DNA from: Oreocharis arfaki
Lineage: Eukaryota > Chordata > Aves > Passeriformes > Paramythiidae
Direction: 5' to 3'
NCBI GenBank assembly: GCA_013398015.1
Contig: VZRR01002166.1
Span: 124,788 to 188,787, forward strand
DNA: 64,000 nt
Part shown: positions 1 to 11,992 of the stretch, piece after piece
Position numbering within the stretch: the first letter of the stretch is position 1
Layout: each line of letters begins with the position of its first letter
Program-made: the position numbers and the translations under genes
The notes under the pieces: model-generated
Database searches by the model: none
The model's input: the letters and a program-made list of their open reading frames with translations, nothing else
What the model was told of the DNA's origin: nothing

Positions 1-49
1 ATCATTATTATTATCATTATTATTATCATTATTATTATTATTATTATTT
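1..49. repeat. ATT/ATC trinucleotide microsatellite
   Basis: The window opens inside a period-3 repeat of ATT units. ATC variants occur at 1, 13 and 25, so the first part is really a 12-bp higher-order unit (one ATC plus three ATT), followed by a pure ATT run to about 49. The left end is cut by the window edge, so the true length is unknown. Confidence 0.9.
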
Positions 50-950
50 TCCCTGTCCTATTAAACTGCCTTTATCTCAGCCTACGAATTTTACCATTTT
101 CCCCCCAGTTCTCTGTGCCATCCCACTGTGGGGCAGAGTGAGTGAACAGCTGTGTGGTGTTTAACTACCTGCCAGCTACACGGGTCAGTGGCTCTGTATT
201 GAAGTGCATTTGCATGTTGACCAGCTGTGAATGACTGTGGATGGGGAAGTGTGATGTAGGAAAGGTTATCCTGAAGGAGAATGAGCATGAGTAGTGAATT
301 GAGGGTTTCCACATTATGAGGCAGCGTTTTTTCTTTTCTTTGAGCAACACTGTGGTGGTGGTGGTAGGAGTGTTTATATTTCAAAAACACTGAGCTGTCA
401 CCTAATGGGGAGCAGAAGGCTGTCCAGTTTTCTCCTCAGTTCTTGCAAACTGTTGTATTGTGTAATCCCTTCTGTAAAATTTATTGTGCCTTGCCTTAGA
501 GTGCTAGGTTGCCCCTTCCGTTTTTCTTCTTGCTCGGGGAGGACAGTTGTGGGAGGTTAACAAGCTCTCATTGCCGATCTGAGTTGCCTACATTGCCTAC
601 ATTGCTCTTGCTCTGGTGCCAGCATTGTATTGAACAAGTTCAGTTTGGGGGTTTTTGCTTCTTTGTTTTGTGGGAATTTATTCTATCTCCTTGGTAATAT
701 ATATGTAAGAAACAACTAAATGCCCTCTTAAACTTTATGTTCTGAATCTAAATAAGTTCAGTGCCTGAGTCTACCCCCAGAAAGTGGGCTTGGTGTTTAC
801 TCTGTCCACCTGTCGCTCAGCTTCTTTCTGCTTGAAACCATCTGTGTGAAGGAGCTTGCTGTGGCTCCCTCACCAGGCACTAAAGCAGGTCTTTCTCCAC
901 CTCTGGAGAGACCTTGCTTGCAAAACTGCACAGCTGCCTCTTGGTGTTTT
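50..950. other. Non-coding stretch, no gene seen
   Basis: Moderately AT-rich unique sequence. The open frames here are under 100 codons, lack recognisable domains and overlap on both strands, as expected by chance. A small local duplication (CCTACATTG twice, about 587-606) is the only structure noticed. Confidence 0.6.
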
Positions 951-1104
951 CACAAAAAAATCTACAAAACCCAACCAACCGACCAAAACCAGAAAACCCC
1001 ACAGCAACGAAACGACGACAACAAAATCCCCAAACCAGAACAACACCGGAAGACCCCCAAACAAACAACATCCTCAAAACAAACAAAAAACCCCCAAGCA
1101 AACC
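951..1104. repeat. A/C-rich, T-poor low-complexity tract
   Basis: About 154 bases almost free of T on the plus strand (roughly five T residues), built of irregular AAAC, CCAA and ACAA words rather than a fixed repeat unit. Because every stop codon needs a T, all three plus-strand frames stay open here. That explains the overlapping frames of 112-152 codons at 846-1,372, which should not be read as genes. The minus strand is the matching G/T-rich strand. It may be an old decayed simple repeat. Confidence 0.8.
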
Positions 1105-4100
1105 CTGCTTCTTCACTTCTTCCTTGCAGTTTTGTTTTTGCTCTCTCACTGTGTTCTCCTGTGCAGCAAATTTACTCCTCCAATCAGTTTGTAATTTCCT
1201 GGGTTGTTTTTTTACTTTTTTTTTGGTGCCACAGATGTATTTTTCTTGTGTGAAATCTGCACGTAAGTGCCTGCAGGTCTTGAATTGTCCACACTGCCTC
1301 TCTGCTGTTACAGCCTTATTCCCACTGGCTGAACTCCAGCACCGTTCCCAACAACTTCTCTGGTCTTTGTAGCATTTTGATGCTACTCTTCAAGGTGTAC
1401 TTCATGCATTATTTCTGTCAGATATTTACTCAGTGTGCATCCTGTAGATCCTGTATCCTTTCATGTTTGTTGTAAATCTCAAATGTTTCGTCAGTGCTGT
1501 AATATTTTTTCTCCTGTAGTGCTTAGTTTCAGTCAGAAAGAATTGAGCAAAACCATCATATCTGTTTCCCTTAAAAAATGTCCTGTTTTGCTTTCTGAAG
1601 AATCAAAACTTCTTGGGCCTAAGCCCTGTTTTTCTTGCCCTCCTGTTCCACCACTTAAGCTCATCTCTCTGCTATAGCAGAGCTCAAAGACAGGAGGGTG
1701 CCTTCACCTTCCACTTTTGATGTCCAGCCTCCACCTGAACACACCAGCAGTCTTCAAACAGCAGAACAGCCAACCAGGAAGGAACATGCTGATGTTCATC
1801 CATGCCAAAGGAATACAGAATAGGAAAGGAACAAATTCCAAGGAAGCTCCCTTGGTGATTTTGTTGTTGTTGTTCTCTGCTTTTTAACTTCTCAGCAGGG
1901 ATATTGGCTTTTTGCATTCCTGCCTGGAAGCCAGCAAACCCACACGGGTAGTTTATTTTTCTGTTTGAGAGCCCCTCTGAGCTGGAGAGGAGCCCTACAA
2001 ATCTTGCAGATACCATCCTCGAGGCATATGTAGCTCTGTGTCTGAATTGATTTCAGACTGCCGTCCATAATCCGGATAATAATCTACTATTCACAATTAG
2101 ATGTAGTTCCAATTTCTTGAATGCTCAAGCAATCATTTTCTTTGGTAATTGAGTTCCCCATAGAATTCCACTATTCTGATCTCCTGCTCGGAAAACTAAG
2201 CATATTAATTTGAAAAGCTGCATCAGTGCCTGGCCAAGACAATGGCAGCAGAATAATTGCAAGGGAATCTCTTACAACAGGTTTATTTTCATCTAATAAA
2301 GCTTTCCCTGGTGGTTATGCTGCATGCCATGAATATGATAAAGATTCTAAGGTCTGCATGTGTGTGCTTGCATGGGTAACTGGCTTTAATTCTAACATTC
2401 CAAGATACCTTTGTTATATTATTTTAAAGTGTTTAAAAATCAATTTTTAAAGTGTTTACCATTCTTTCTTTCTTTTCATAATGAATTTTGGATAAGGGAA
2501 GGGGTGTGAGAGAGAAGTGGCTCCTTCTGCCTGCAGGATTTATGCATATATAGTACACATTTGCACACACTGGAATAAAAGTTATGTTCCAGTCTCTAAA
2601 TGGAGATGAGATTGAGTTCTACTGAATGCAGGGCAAACAATAAGGGACTAGAGGCCTTTACAAAGGGCTTATAACTCAGCAAGGCAACAAAGGAGAGCAG
2701 AAAACATAGGAACAGAGGGATGACTACCCCCGGTGTCAGGAGCCTCAGGCCTCCATGTCAGTGTGGTTGAGATTTGGTAACAGTGAGTATAAACCTTGAT
2801 CCAGCTTGTCAGTGATCACCTCGTCTGGTTTATAGTTTGACTAGGAAAGGAAATGTAATTCTAGTTCTGCAGTTTAAGGTCTTGTCAAATACCCTTTCTT
2901 CTCCTAGGGGATTTGCCCATGGGGAATATCTGTGTGTTTAGACCAAGTAGCAGATGCTGTTATCATGAGGATGTATCTAGAGAATGGTCTTCAAACATTA
3001 ATGATTAAGTTCTGTTGAGCTCTGGGCTGGAAGTTGGTGAATGCTGGGCCTGCTGTGTTTCAGGTTTCATGGAGTTACTCTCTGTATTGAGGAGGAGGAT
3101 GATGATGATGATGGTTATTGCTTGTTGTTTCACCTACTGGGGTATTTTGTGAATTGAATGCTTAAATAAGAGAAGATGTGAAGAAGCTTAAATAATAATA
3201 AGGTGATAGCAGGATCCTTCATATGGAGGTGGAGTTCATGCTTGTCTTAAATTTCTAGATAGGACTTCTGTTTTCCCCTATAACAGGGTCAGGTGGCACA
3301 GTCTGGCATTTTCAGAGGGTCTGTGTGACCAATTCCTGTTGGAGTTTGACTAGATTGTGTGAATCTCGAGATCCCAAATGCATTTTGGGCCTGCTTTCCT
3401 TCCATGTGTATTTGGTAGTTTGATGGACTTAATGAGGCCCAAGGATACAATACTAGGCAAATGACTTGAATCAGCATAAGAGAAAAAACGTCAGCAGTGT
3501 GTCCCACAGTGGGGCTGAAGTATTCTAGGGATGCAGAGTTAGTTATGAATGAAAGATCTTTCCTTTTCAGACTTGCTGCACCCCCCACTTTCCATAAAGG
3601 ATAGCACAATCTGTAGATGAATGCCTCCATAAATATTCAGTGTATGTCAATAGTTATGGAGTGCAGTGGTGTTAGGTTTTTGTTATTTACAAGTAGTTGC
3701 TGTAGAGTTTTTACACAGTAATCCTACAGCTGCACCATTTCATACAGAACTTCTACTTCCTGGCAATCAGATGAGTGATGTTTCAGATGTCAGATTTTTC
3801 AAAGGAAAACTGGAAATGCAAAGTCCTGTTCAGAACCTCTCCTCTGCCACTAATACTGATCAGCTAAAACTGTTTCAAAAAAGAGTCTTATTTTCCTAGA
3901 GAAAATGTTAAGAAATGCCAAAGAAAGATCTTCCTTACAATCTTTGCTGTATATGAATATATAAAACCAAGGAAAATACAATCTATGTACCAAACCACAA
4001 CTTTGCTGTTACATTTCCACTTGCTAGGTTGGCTTAATGGGATGTTATGACACGAGGCTGAATATTGAGGCACTTTTCTTCTGCTTCTATCAGTGAAATC

Positions 4101-5450
4101 ACTCTCAGTTTCTCCATTGCCTCCCTTCTGCCAGACATAAATATCCTTGGCAAAAGCACATTTATTATATATACAAAAAACAACCCATCCCTGGCATATT
4201 TATTTTCTTTTTCCTGCCTCGTTTTATTGGACAGTTGAAAAAGCTACCTGTGCCTGCCCAGGTATGTGTATTGATGTGGAATCATAAATGTTTAACTATT
4301 ATTGAAGGTGTCATTTTATGTAAAGCAGAGGGTAAGTTGCAGAAGCCAAGCTGCTCTTTTTGCCACTGGGTTTTCCCTAGTTCCTGCTGTCAGCAATGCT
4401 GATGTTTTCCTTGGTATGTTCCACATCTCTTTCCTGTTGGTGTATATGATCTGTTGCTACCAATCTTTGCAAAACAGTTTTGCGTGAGGACTTAGGTTTT
4501 CCCCGCAGCAGCACCCGCAGCTTCCCTCCTTGCCCACTACTTCTCTATGAATTTAACTCTTGGATGGCTTAATTCTGTTCTGTATGAATTGTTGTGCATA
4601 CCTGTGCAATGTGCACCTGCTTGTGTTTTTGACTCCGTAGTGGTCTCAAAACCCAATGAGTGTGGAGCAGGTCTCCTAATGTAGCCCTCATGCTGGAATG
4701 GGAGTTGGCATCCTGTTTGGAGAAACTGCCTTTGCTTTTATGTGATGGGCTCCTGTGGCTCTATCCCCAAATTAATGGAGAAATGGAAAGGTTTGCACAT
4801 TCTGGATGTATGGAATCAGAGGGGATTATAGGTTAAGGAAAATTTACATTCCTTTCATCCTCTCTCTGATGTATGGGTCCCCAGAGAGTAGATGAGCTGT
4901 CCTTAGGGCTGGCAGCAGCATTCTTTCAAAGAAAAACTTCTCTGTTTTGTTCTTAGAAGTGAGACAAAGCATGTCATGTAGGAAAGGGCATGGCTGAGGG
5001 GGGGGGGAGAACAAATTACATGTGCTGAAATAAGGGTACTAACAAGTTCAATCAGGCCAGCCAAGAATTCCTTGATGTCATCTATGGTTGTGTCAGGCCT
5101 CTGTATAAAACACTTGATCTTAGCAGCGGACTGTGGAGTTCAGCTGGGTATTTGGTTTTTTGCTGGATTTTTTTTCCCTTTCTGTTTTCTTTTCTTTTTA
5201 ACACAATGGTGGTGTTTTTTATAGCAAACACCAGAAACTGTGTATGTACCCTACAGCAACAGAATATACTTGTTAATGTATTTTGGCATTCAGAAGTAAT
5301 CTGTGTCAAGTATTGAGTATCTGCTTTCCACTCCACTGGCGAGTCCAAGGAAATGGCAGGGCATTGGAGAAGCATTGATTTTTAACGTATGTCATTAGAA
5401 TTGCATTATAAAGCTTGGCACCAGGTCTGTCTTAATCCATCTTTTCACAT
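1105..5450. other. Non-coding stretch, no gene seen
   Basis: Unique AT-rich sequence. It contains short simple tracts: a GAG/GAT run near 3,090-3,113 and a ten-base G run at 4,998-5,007. The block 2,040-2,220 has several homeodomain-like ATTA words (ACAATTAGAT, GGTAATTGAG, ATTAATTTG) and could be regulatory. Open frames are 60-113 codons, on both strands, with no recognisable family. Confidence 0.55.
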
Positions 5451-5454
5451 CCTT

Positions 5455-5710
5455 TGGAGGAGAGAGAGAGATGAGTGCTGTCAAACCACCAAGTGTTCAA
5501 AGCTCCCACATCTGATCGCAGCAGTGCCGGGGCATAGCTGTTCTTCCCAGCTCGGATCCGTGATCAAAAGCGAATTGAGATGCCGTCCTTCCAGCCATCT
5601 GCCGACTTTGGCATCTGCTGGGGTGAAGGATGGCCATGGACATGTGTCTTCTCTCACTCCTTCTATGACAGGGAGTGCCATCGAGCTCCCTAATGTCAGG
5701 TAGCTGTTGA
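5455..5710 (+). other. CpG-clustered block, possible exon or conserved element
   Basis: The surrounding DNA is CpG-poor, but this block has a cluster of CpG words (GATCGC, GCCGGGG, CTCGGATCCG, AGCGAA, GCCGTC, GCCGAC, ATCGAG). A plus-strand frame stays open from 5,389 to 5,703 (104 codons). It ends at AATGTCAG followed by GTAGCTG, which resembles a 5' splice donor at about 5,700. The possible acceptor, TTTTCACATCCTTTGGAG near 5,440-5,460, is weak. The residues (a Ser/Thr/His-rich run) match no family I know. A minus-strand frame is open too. It could equally be a conserved non-coding element. Confidence 0.2.
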
Positions 5711-6395
5711 TTTAGCTGACTGTTCGCTTTCCATTTTCTATCAGTAGGCACTCTAAGTGTGGTGGAAAGAAATAAAGCAGTAAATGTGAAGGACAGGGTT
5801 GGGTGGGGGTTGAAAGAGTGCTTATTACTCCTAAAAATTTGCTTGTTCTGCTTTGGCTAAATGGGCTTTAGTGGGATGAGTCTTGCAGGATTTAATGAGG
5901 TAAATCTTGGCGGCTGCTCTTGTCCTCATGATGCTGCCTGGAGTGAAGTGTGCAAACACAACCCTGTTCAGTTTTCTGAGGTGACTCAGGGGGGTTTAAA
6001 ATCAGGTTAGTTTCAGATTTGTTCTTTTTGTTTGCATTAGAAGTTTTTCCACTTCCAACCTTGTGTTTTACAGCTGTTCCTTAGAGGTCTGATGCTTTCA
6101 GTCGTGTCTTGCTCGATTTGTAGTTGTGTATTCATCTTTTGCAGCTTGAAGAGGTATAATATGTCATTTCTGCCAGCATTTGTCTGCCTTACCTGAGACA
6201 ACTCAGTACTTATTACAGATCCACCTTCTCAGTGGCAAGTACCTAAGGATCAGTGAGATCCTGCACTGACAAAACTCCTGGCTATGATGTATCAAATACT
6301 GACAATATAAATATGACCTTTACATATGTGTGTGCATGAACACACACCTTATCTATGTATGTGTAGATATATGTAGGATAAATTAAGGGGTGATT
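5711..6395. other. Non-coding stretch, no gene seen
   Basis: No recognisable gene. A short TG/CA alternation at 6,327-6,347 forms a 7-bp inverted repeat (GTGTGTG and CACACAC, six bases apart), followed by a TATGTATGTGTAGATATATG tract. Nothing else stands out. Confidence 0.55.
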
Positions 6396-6399
6396 AAAA

Positions 6400-6600
6400 A
6401 GAAAAAAATCAACTAACCAAATGCGTCTTGCAAGGGACCTAATTATAAAGAGGCAGCAAGCTGTCCCTAATTAGGCCAGATGACATGGTAACCTTAATTT
6501 TTAACACTCCTTGACTCTGTAGATACTTAGCAGTTGTAACATGAAGTTAATGCAAAGACACACATCTTTTTTATCAGTATATAAGATTAGAGCTAGGAGT
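6400..6600. promoter_or_regulatory. Candidate conserved enhancer (homeodomain-type words)
   Basis: Two related 5'-ggacc/gtccc-CTAATTA words lie about 28 bp apart; the second forms the perfect palindrome CCTAATTAGG at 6,466-6,475. Just downstream are an E-box core (CAGATG), the palindrome GGTAACC and TTAATTTTTAA. Close packing of TAAT homeodomain cores with an E-box is typical of vertebrate developmental enhancers. No alignment was made, so conservation is inferred only from word composition. Confidence 0.25.
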
Positions 6601-9600
6601 TTCTGGAATGCCACAGTTAAAGAAGGCATATTCAAGCTGTTGGTAGCTTGAAAAATAATAATGCCTAGAGCTATACAACCTATTAAACATCAACAGTCAC
6701 TTTCAAACCAAAAAGAAAAGTATCCTGCTCTTCATTAGAGAGAGGCTGAGATGGAATGCTGAATGAAAAATTAGTTTTTTATGGGTATTTTTAAAAATAA
6801 ACCTTCTGGGTCTGAATTCATTCCTGACACCTAAAAGTGACCCTATTTTTGTCAAGATAAACTTGTTGCTCAGTTCCTGTCCGTCAGCCAACACTACATA
6901 CTCCAAACAGGGAATTTCTTTCAGCGCTTTATTGACAAACCACTTTTATCCAAATGCCAGGGGCAGTGTGGGTGCGGTTCTGGGCAAGAGTGATGGGGAA
7001 CCTGCTCACAGTCACTGGGGACTCTGAGGTAAATTTGCTGGAAAGCTTGTCTCGGCACGAGTGAGAGTTAGCAGCAGCTTGTGTACCCTGAGAAGGAGAA
7101 ATCTAGTGATGGGAGAAAGAGAGTGAAGTGGGAATTGGAGTAAGTATTTGCTTACTGCAAATACACAGTGGTTGAATCCAGAGAAAGGGTAACTTTGGGT
7201 ATCCTGCATGTTTGTCATAGCAGGCTAGCCAGCTGCTTCCATCCACAGAAGTGGTGTTGGTGTCTGAGTCATGTTTCCCTCAAAGGTGAGATGTGGTGAA
7301 TTTTAAATGCAGTAGTTTGCTGAGCAAAGTTGTGAGCGCAGTGTTTGTCAACAGATTTTGCTTATTGAAAAAATGGTCATGACAGTAAAAATAGGAATTC
7401 GAGACTGAACTAGAGAAGTTGGATGCTAAAATATACATAGAGGCCTTGGAGTGCTTTGCATCTCTTGTAGAAGCTGAGCCCAGCTGGTTTGTGCTATTTG
7501 ACAGTTCATTCAGTTTGTTGCTGACCAATATCCACGAGTGGCACTACATTAGCAGGGTTACATGCTATTTCCCGGGGCTGGGGCTAAGTATAGACCTGAG
7601 CTTGGTTTGACTTCAGGACGCAGAGCTGAGATCAGCTTGGCCAGAGTCTGCCTGCTCTTATGCAGGCTGCAGGTTGGAGAAGACCTTGGAGTTGGTGTCT
7701 TACTTGTATGACGATTGTACCTTGCCAGACTGGGCTGTACTAGCACCAGGTACTAATGATAATCCTTTCTTCTCTTGGTCACATGGAAAAATGGTGTTTG
7801 GATTGGTCTTATATTGCCCCAATATCTATTTAAATATTCTTGACTTATGAACAATTACAGCTTCAGTAAGAGTGGATCATACTGAGTTCTTCCTTGTTGT
7901 ACCAGATCAGCTTTATCACAGATGTAGGGTCATATATTTGCACTACAGTATTTTATGTATGTGCATCTTTTCGCTTCTAGAGGGTAGCTGTTTTTGAGAA
8001 GATGTGCAAAAATATAGCAGGAGGCATTTGAAAAAGAAATTAGTAGTGAATTTAGACACTAGACAATGGGAGTTCAGAGGCAGGATACAGCCTTTTGCAG
8101 AAAAGCGTGTTTCTGTCAGTAGGTTTCATACCCAAACTGAAGCTACCCAAAATAACTAGATACTGGAAATGTAAATCTTGTTATTAATCTCAAAAGCTGT
8201 GAAACATAATCATCTCATCGAGAATTATGGCCTTTAACAGCTCCATCTAAGACTGCATTATTAGCTGAGTAGTCTCATTTTGCTGGACATTTAACCTTAC
8301 ATACACATAATTTATGATGGATTACTTTAACAAGTTTTAAAACTTCCGGAGTAGAACAGGGGTTGTGATCCCAATCCTGACTGTGAACAAGCTTTATTCC
8401 AATTTGCCCCATTTCCCTTTCCATTGTGCCAGTGTTTCGTGGCAGTTCACAATACCTGAAAAAGCCAGCAGTGTGCTTGGATAGAGTAGCAAGGTGTTGT
8501 GTGACTGTCTCCCTGCTGGCAAAGGGAATAATTTGTGCTCCGTGCTCATCCCACACAGGTCCAGGGCGTCAGATCCGCATCAGACCCGGAGCTCATCTCA
8601 GTTATGCAGTTGCCTGCAGATTGGGTGGCCTTGATTGTTTTGATTGTCCTTGAAATACTCTGTGGTTTTGTGCACGTGTGATTTTTTGGTAGTTCTCTCT
8701 GTTGGAAGGCAGCTATCTTTTGATATGCAGCAAGTATTCATATAGGTGAACAGACAAGGAAAAACAGGGTGTAGTCATGGTGGGAGGGAAGAAACACTCA
8801 AATGGAATCACTCTGCTGTGCTCCCAGCAGGGAAATTTCATTTCTGGCAGTACTGCTTTGCATTGACTCCAGCTACTATCTGAGGCCTGTTGCCATGAAG
8901 TAAGTAGTTTTTGTGGCAATGGGGGCCTCAATATCCAGCCTATTCTCTTCCCAAAAATGCCCATCTTCTCCTTGGCATGCACGACTGGGTCCTGTGATAG
9001 AGCTGGAAGTCTGCAAGAACACCTCCAGCCATAAGTAACCCCTCAAAAACCTGTAAGAAATTAACTCAGATTTTCTGTCTAACTTGGATCATTAATTAAT
9101 TCTATCCCTGCCCCCATTACACAATTAGAAATATTGCCAGTGTCCAAATGTGCGATTACTACATCTGTTAGGAAAGGGAAGAAACAAAAGAATTAATGTT
9201 GATGATAATTTATACTGACACTCCAAGGATGGGGAAAGCACTCAAGGCACTGAAGACCTGGCTGGAGCTTTCAGCTGAGCATTTGGAAAAATCTAATGAT
9301 TTGGACATTGTTCTTCTGTCTTATCATATTGTTTTTCCTTTACCCCCTGCCACCTGGTGACCCAAAAGTCTTCTAAAGCACGCTGGTATACTGTCCACAC
9401 ATCAACATTGGAAAATGTTCCAGGGCTTTAGAAAGACTTGGTTAGGAGGGAAGTCTTTCAAATAGAAATATGTAAATCTGTAACCTTTTACATTTTTTTT
9501 TATTCAGCTTTTTGAAGGACTTGATAAAGTTCTTCTTGTAGCACATTGTGTTAATGTCGCTGTGCCTGCTGAGTGAGAATAGTTTTCTGCCTCTTTTCCT

Positions 9601-9855
9601 TCTTGCCTCTTCTGCATGGCAAAAGGGACTGGTGCTTAGGGAGAGGAGGCAGCCTGGACTCTCCTACAGCATCTTCCTCTACCCATAGTTGTTTTGGGGA
9701 TGTGAGGTCCCTGCTTACCTATTGTCGATGAGTTGTCCAGTGCCTTTGGAGTCCCCTGGCATTGCCTGTCTCCCCAGCCCTGTGACAGCAGCAAGTCTCA
9801 GGTGTTCGCCACCTCTTGTGCAAATTTTTTATCTCTTCTAAATCAATCTCCTCCT
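6601..9855. other. Non-coding stretch, no gene seen
   Basis: Ordinary AT-rich sequence. Open frames are 60-93 codons, on both strands, without recognisable domains. No repeat of known family was identified. Confidence 0.55.
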
Positions 9856-9859
9856 AATT

Positions 9860-10910
9860 TTGCCAGTTCCCCCTACTTCTTGTTCTGCAGTACTTGGCAA
9901 ACTGCACTTCTTTAAGCTTATCCACTGCATCTATGTTTTTGCACACCTTAGAACTGCAAACTCGTCAGCTTTCTGCCCCCAAACTGGGTAGTCTGGACCC
10001 TTGGGCAAGGTGGCGGCTCCGTCTCCTTATGGTGTTTGTTGGCTTTGCTTAAGACCTGCAACCTTCCCAAGACTGGCACTGCCCACAGGATGGGGACATG
10101 CCAAGGACTTGTGAAGCGGCAGAGCAACACCTGTCCTTCTCACAGTATCCCTCCAGATGATTCACAGCATTTTGTTGATTCTTTTTTTGGAGGCCACTGC
10201 ACAATGAGCCAGTCATTTCAGATAGCTGTCAGTGGTGACTCCAAGATCTGAAGCTGTGACTCCCCTGAGTTCAGCATTACATAGGCAGGGTTTAGGTTAT
10301 TACCCCTGCATGTATTACCTCTAAGCTTATCTAGTGAGACTCAGCTGCCCCCTCCTTGCTTGCTCACTTGGATTTTTTACCTTCTTCTGGTGTTCTTCAC
10401 CATTGCTGTGGCATTTGAGTACCCCTGTTGGTTTAGTTTCACCTGCAGGCTCTGAGATTTCAGTGTTTCTCCCTTCTCCTGGCCTGTGATGAAGGTACTG
10501 AATGAAATGCTCATGAATATGTACCCTTGGGGGACCCTGGTGCTGGCTTTTCTTGATTCCCAAACCTTTTGCTTCCTAACCAGCTTTTAGTCCATAAAAG
10601 AGACTTTTCTTCAGGCTCATGACAGCTTAGTTTCTTTAATAATCTTTTGCATGGGCTTTGTCAAAAGCTTTTTTGAAAATCCAATTATTCTGGAAATCCC
10701 TTTTATTCACACACCAATTGACTACCTTGTATGACTCCAGGTTATTGATGCAGGATTTCCCTTTGCAGAAGACATGCTAGTTCTTTTCCAATGAGGTCTT
10801 TCTTATCCGTATGACCAGGGGGTTTATTCTTCATAATAAGCTCTACCACCTGAGCAGGGTTGGCAATGGGACTTGGTGATCTCCAGCTCCCAGGACCCTG
10901 ACCTGGGCCA
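9860..10910 (-). pseudogene. Decayed CR1/L3-type LINE reverse transcriptase
   Basis: Read on the minus strand, the ordered landmarks of a CR1-clade reverse transcriptase are visible through many frameshifts and stops. In order they are: a SWRSPS-to-QVVELIMKNK segment at about 10,823-10,905 (family NYRPVSLTS...MEQLI); a CKGKS-like segment at 10,740-10,775 (TKGKSCLTN); motif A at 10,645-10,684, where LDFQK and AFDK are split by one extra A; RVPQGYI at 10,518-10,538 (VPQGS), then a degenerate LFNIFIND-like run; PAGETK at 10,435-10,449 in place of the catalytic FADDTK; LGVTTDSYLK at 10,216-10,245; LPLHKSLACPHP at 10,087-10,125; and DAVDKLKEVQ near 9,895-9,935. The catalytic aspartates of motif C are lost, so no activity is possible. 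Spacing matches about 300 residues of the family. Both ends are approximate, and the 5' half, endonuclease and 3' tail are not seen. The clade (L3 or old CR1) is inferred from the DFQKAFDK form. Confidence 0.8.
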
Positions 10911-11520
10911 TTTTGCTGCAAAGGTGCTCTTGGTCCTTTTGGGGGTGGCGGCAGTGACCCAGCTGCTGTGAGGGGCAGCGAGGTGGTCCCGTCACTGGGA
11001 AGCTGCCTTGAGGGCAGCACCCAGGTCTCCTCAGGAAGTGTTTTCAGCTCAAAATGCTGAGAAGGAGGTTTGAGTCCTCTGGTGCTGCCAGACTTGCAGG
11101 TGAAGTTTATGTTTCCTGGTGGATTCCTGGGCAGCCCCTGTGGGTGCTCACCGTTGCCTCGGCAACAACCACCAAAATGTCTGGATACAGCCAGGACCCT
11201 CCACCACTTCTGGGAGGATTGATAGAGCTTTCTTCCCTGTGAAAGAGCCGCTCAGGGCAATGGGACCTCAGAGGAAATAGTGGCCATGCTCCAGCTGGCT
11301 GCACCCTCACCTCAGGGATGGTCTGCTCTGAAGGGATCAGCAAGGCCCTGGCCTGCACGAAATGTCGCCTTGGAGCCCCCTTCTCCTAAAGGGCAACATC
11401 ACTGTGGCCACATGTCGCTGTCCCACAAAGGACCCTGGAGGTTTTGGCACTTTTGAGGCACTTCTGCCTTGAGAAGAACGGAGTGGCCATGGGTGGCCCC
11501 TGGGCTGTGGAGCTCTGAGG
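10911..11520. other. GC-richer non-coding stretch
   Basis: Base composition rises relative to both flanks. It may hold further upstream parts of the decayed LINE on the minus strand, since proline- and lysine-rich residues at 10,915-10,960 could correspond to the FKKGKKEDPGNY region. I cannot follow the element beyond about 10,960. No exon is recognised. Confidence 0.4.
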
Positions 11521-11967
11521 GACTGGGTTTGGAACAGACAAAGCTGGAGCTCAGTAACGAAACCACATGTGTTTATCCATTGGGGAAAGAAACCTGTGAA
11601 CCCATTCTAGAAACCAAATGTGGAGCAAATTAGAAAAAAAAAAAATTCAAGAGATTTGGAAAAAAGAAACTGTGTCTCCACGTAGTTCTTCCTATGGCTC
11701 TGGGAAACATGGGGTGCATGCAGAGCAGAAAGCACAGTGTCCCTGAAACTTCATGGAGGCTCCAGTGGAGCACCTTCAGGTCTTTAGTGTGATGGTTGTC
11801 AGAAAAGAATTCAAATGTGGCAGGTCTCGCATGTTAGCAGCTCGACAGATGCTACTGTGAACATGATGTCCCAGCAAAACCATGTGTTAGCGCTGCTTGA
11901 CACACTGGAACATTGAGAAATGCAAATTGCGGAAGCATTAGAATGATGTTGTTATTGATGCTAACAA

Positions 11968-11992
11968 CACTGCTATTCTGTTAATAGCAGTG
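11968..11992. repeat. Perfect 10-bp inverted repeat, 5-nt loop
   Basis: CACTGCTATT at 11,968-11,977 and AATAGCAGTG at 11,983-11,992 are exact reverse complements separated by CTGTT. As RNA this would fold into a small stable hairpin; as DNA it is a simple palindrome. No larger element with these arms as termini was seen. Confidence 0.85.

Noticed and set aside
846..1372. Three overlapping plus-strand frames of 112-152 codons
   Set aside because: They are open because the 951-1,104 tract has almost no T and so no stop codons; no domain or splice context supports them.
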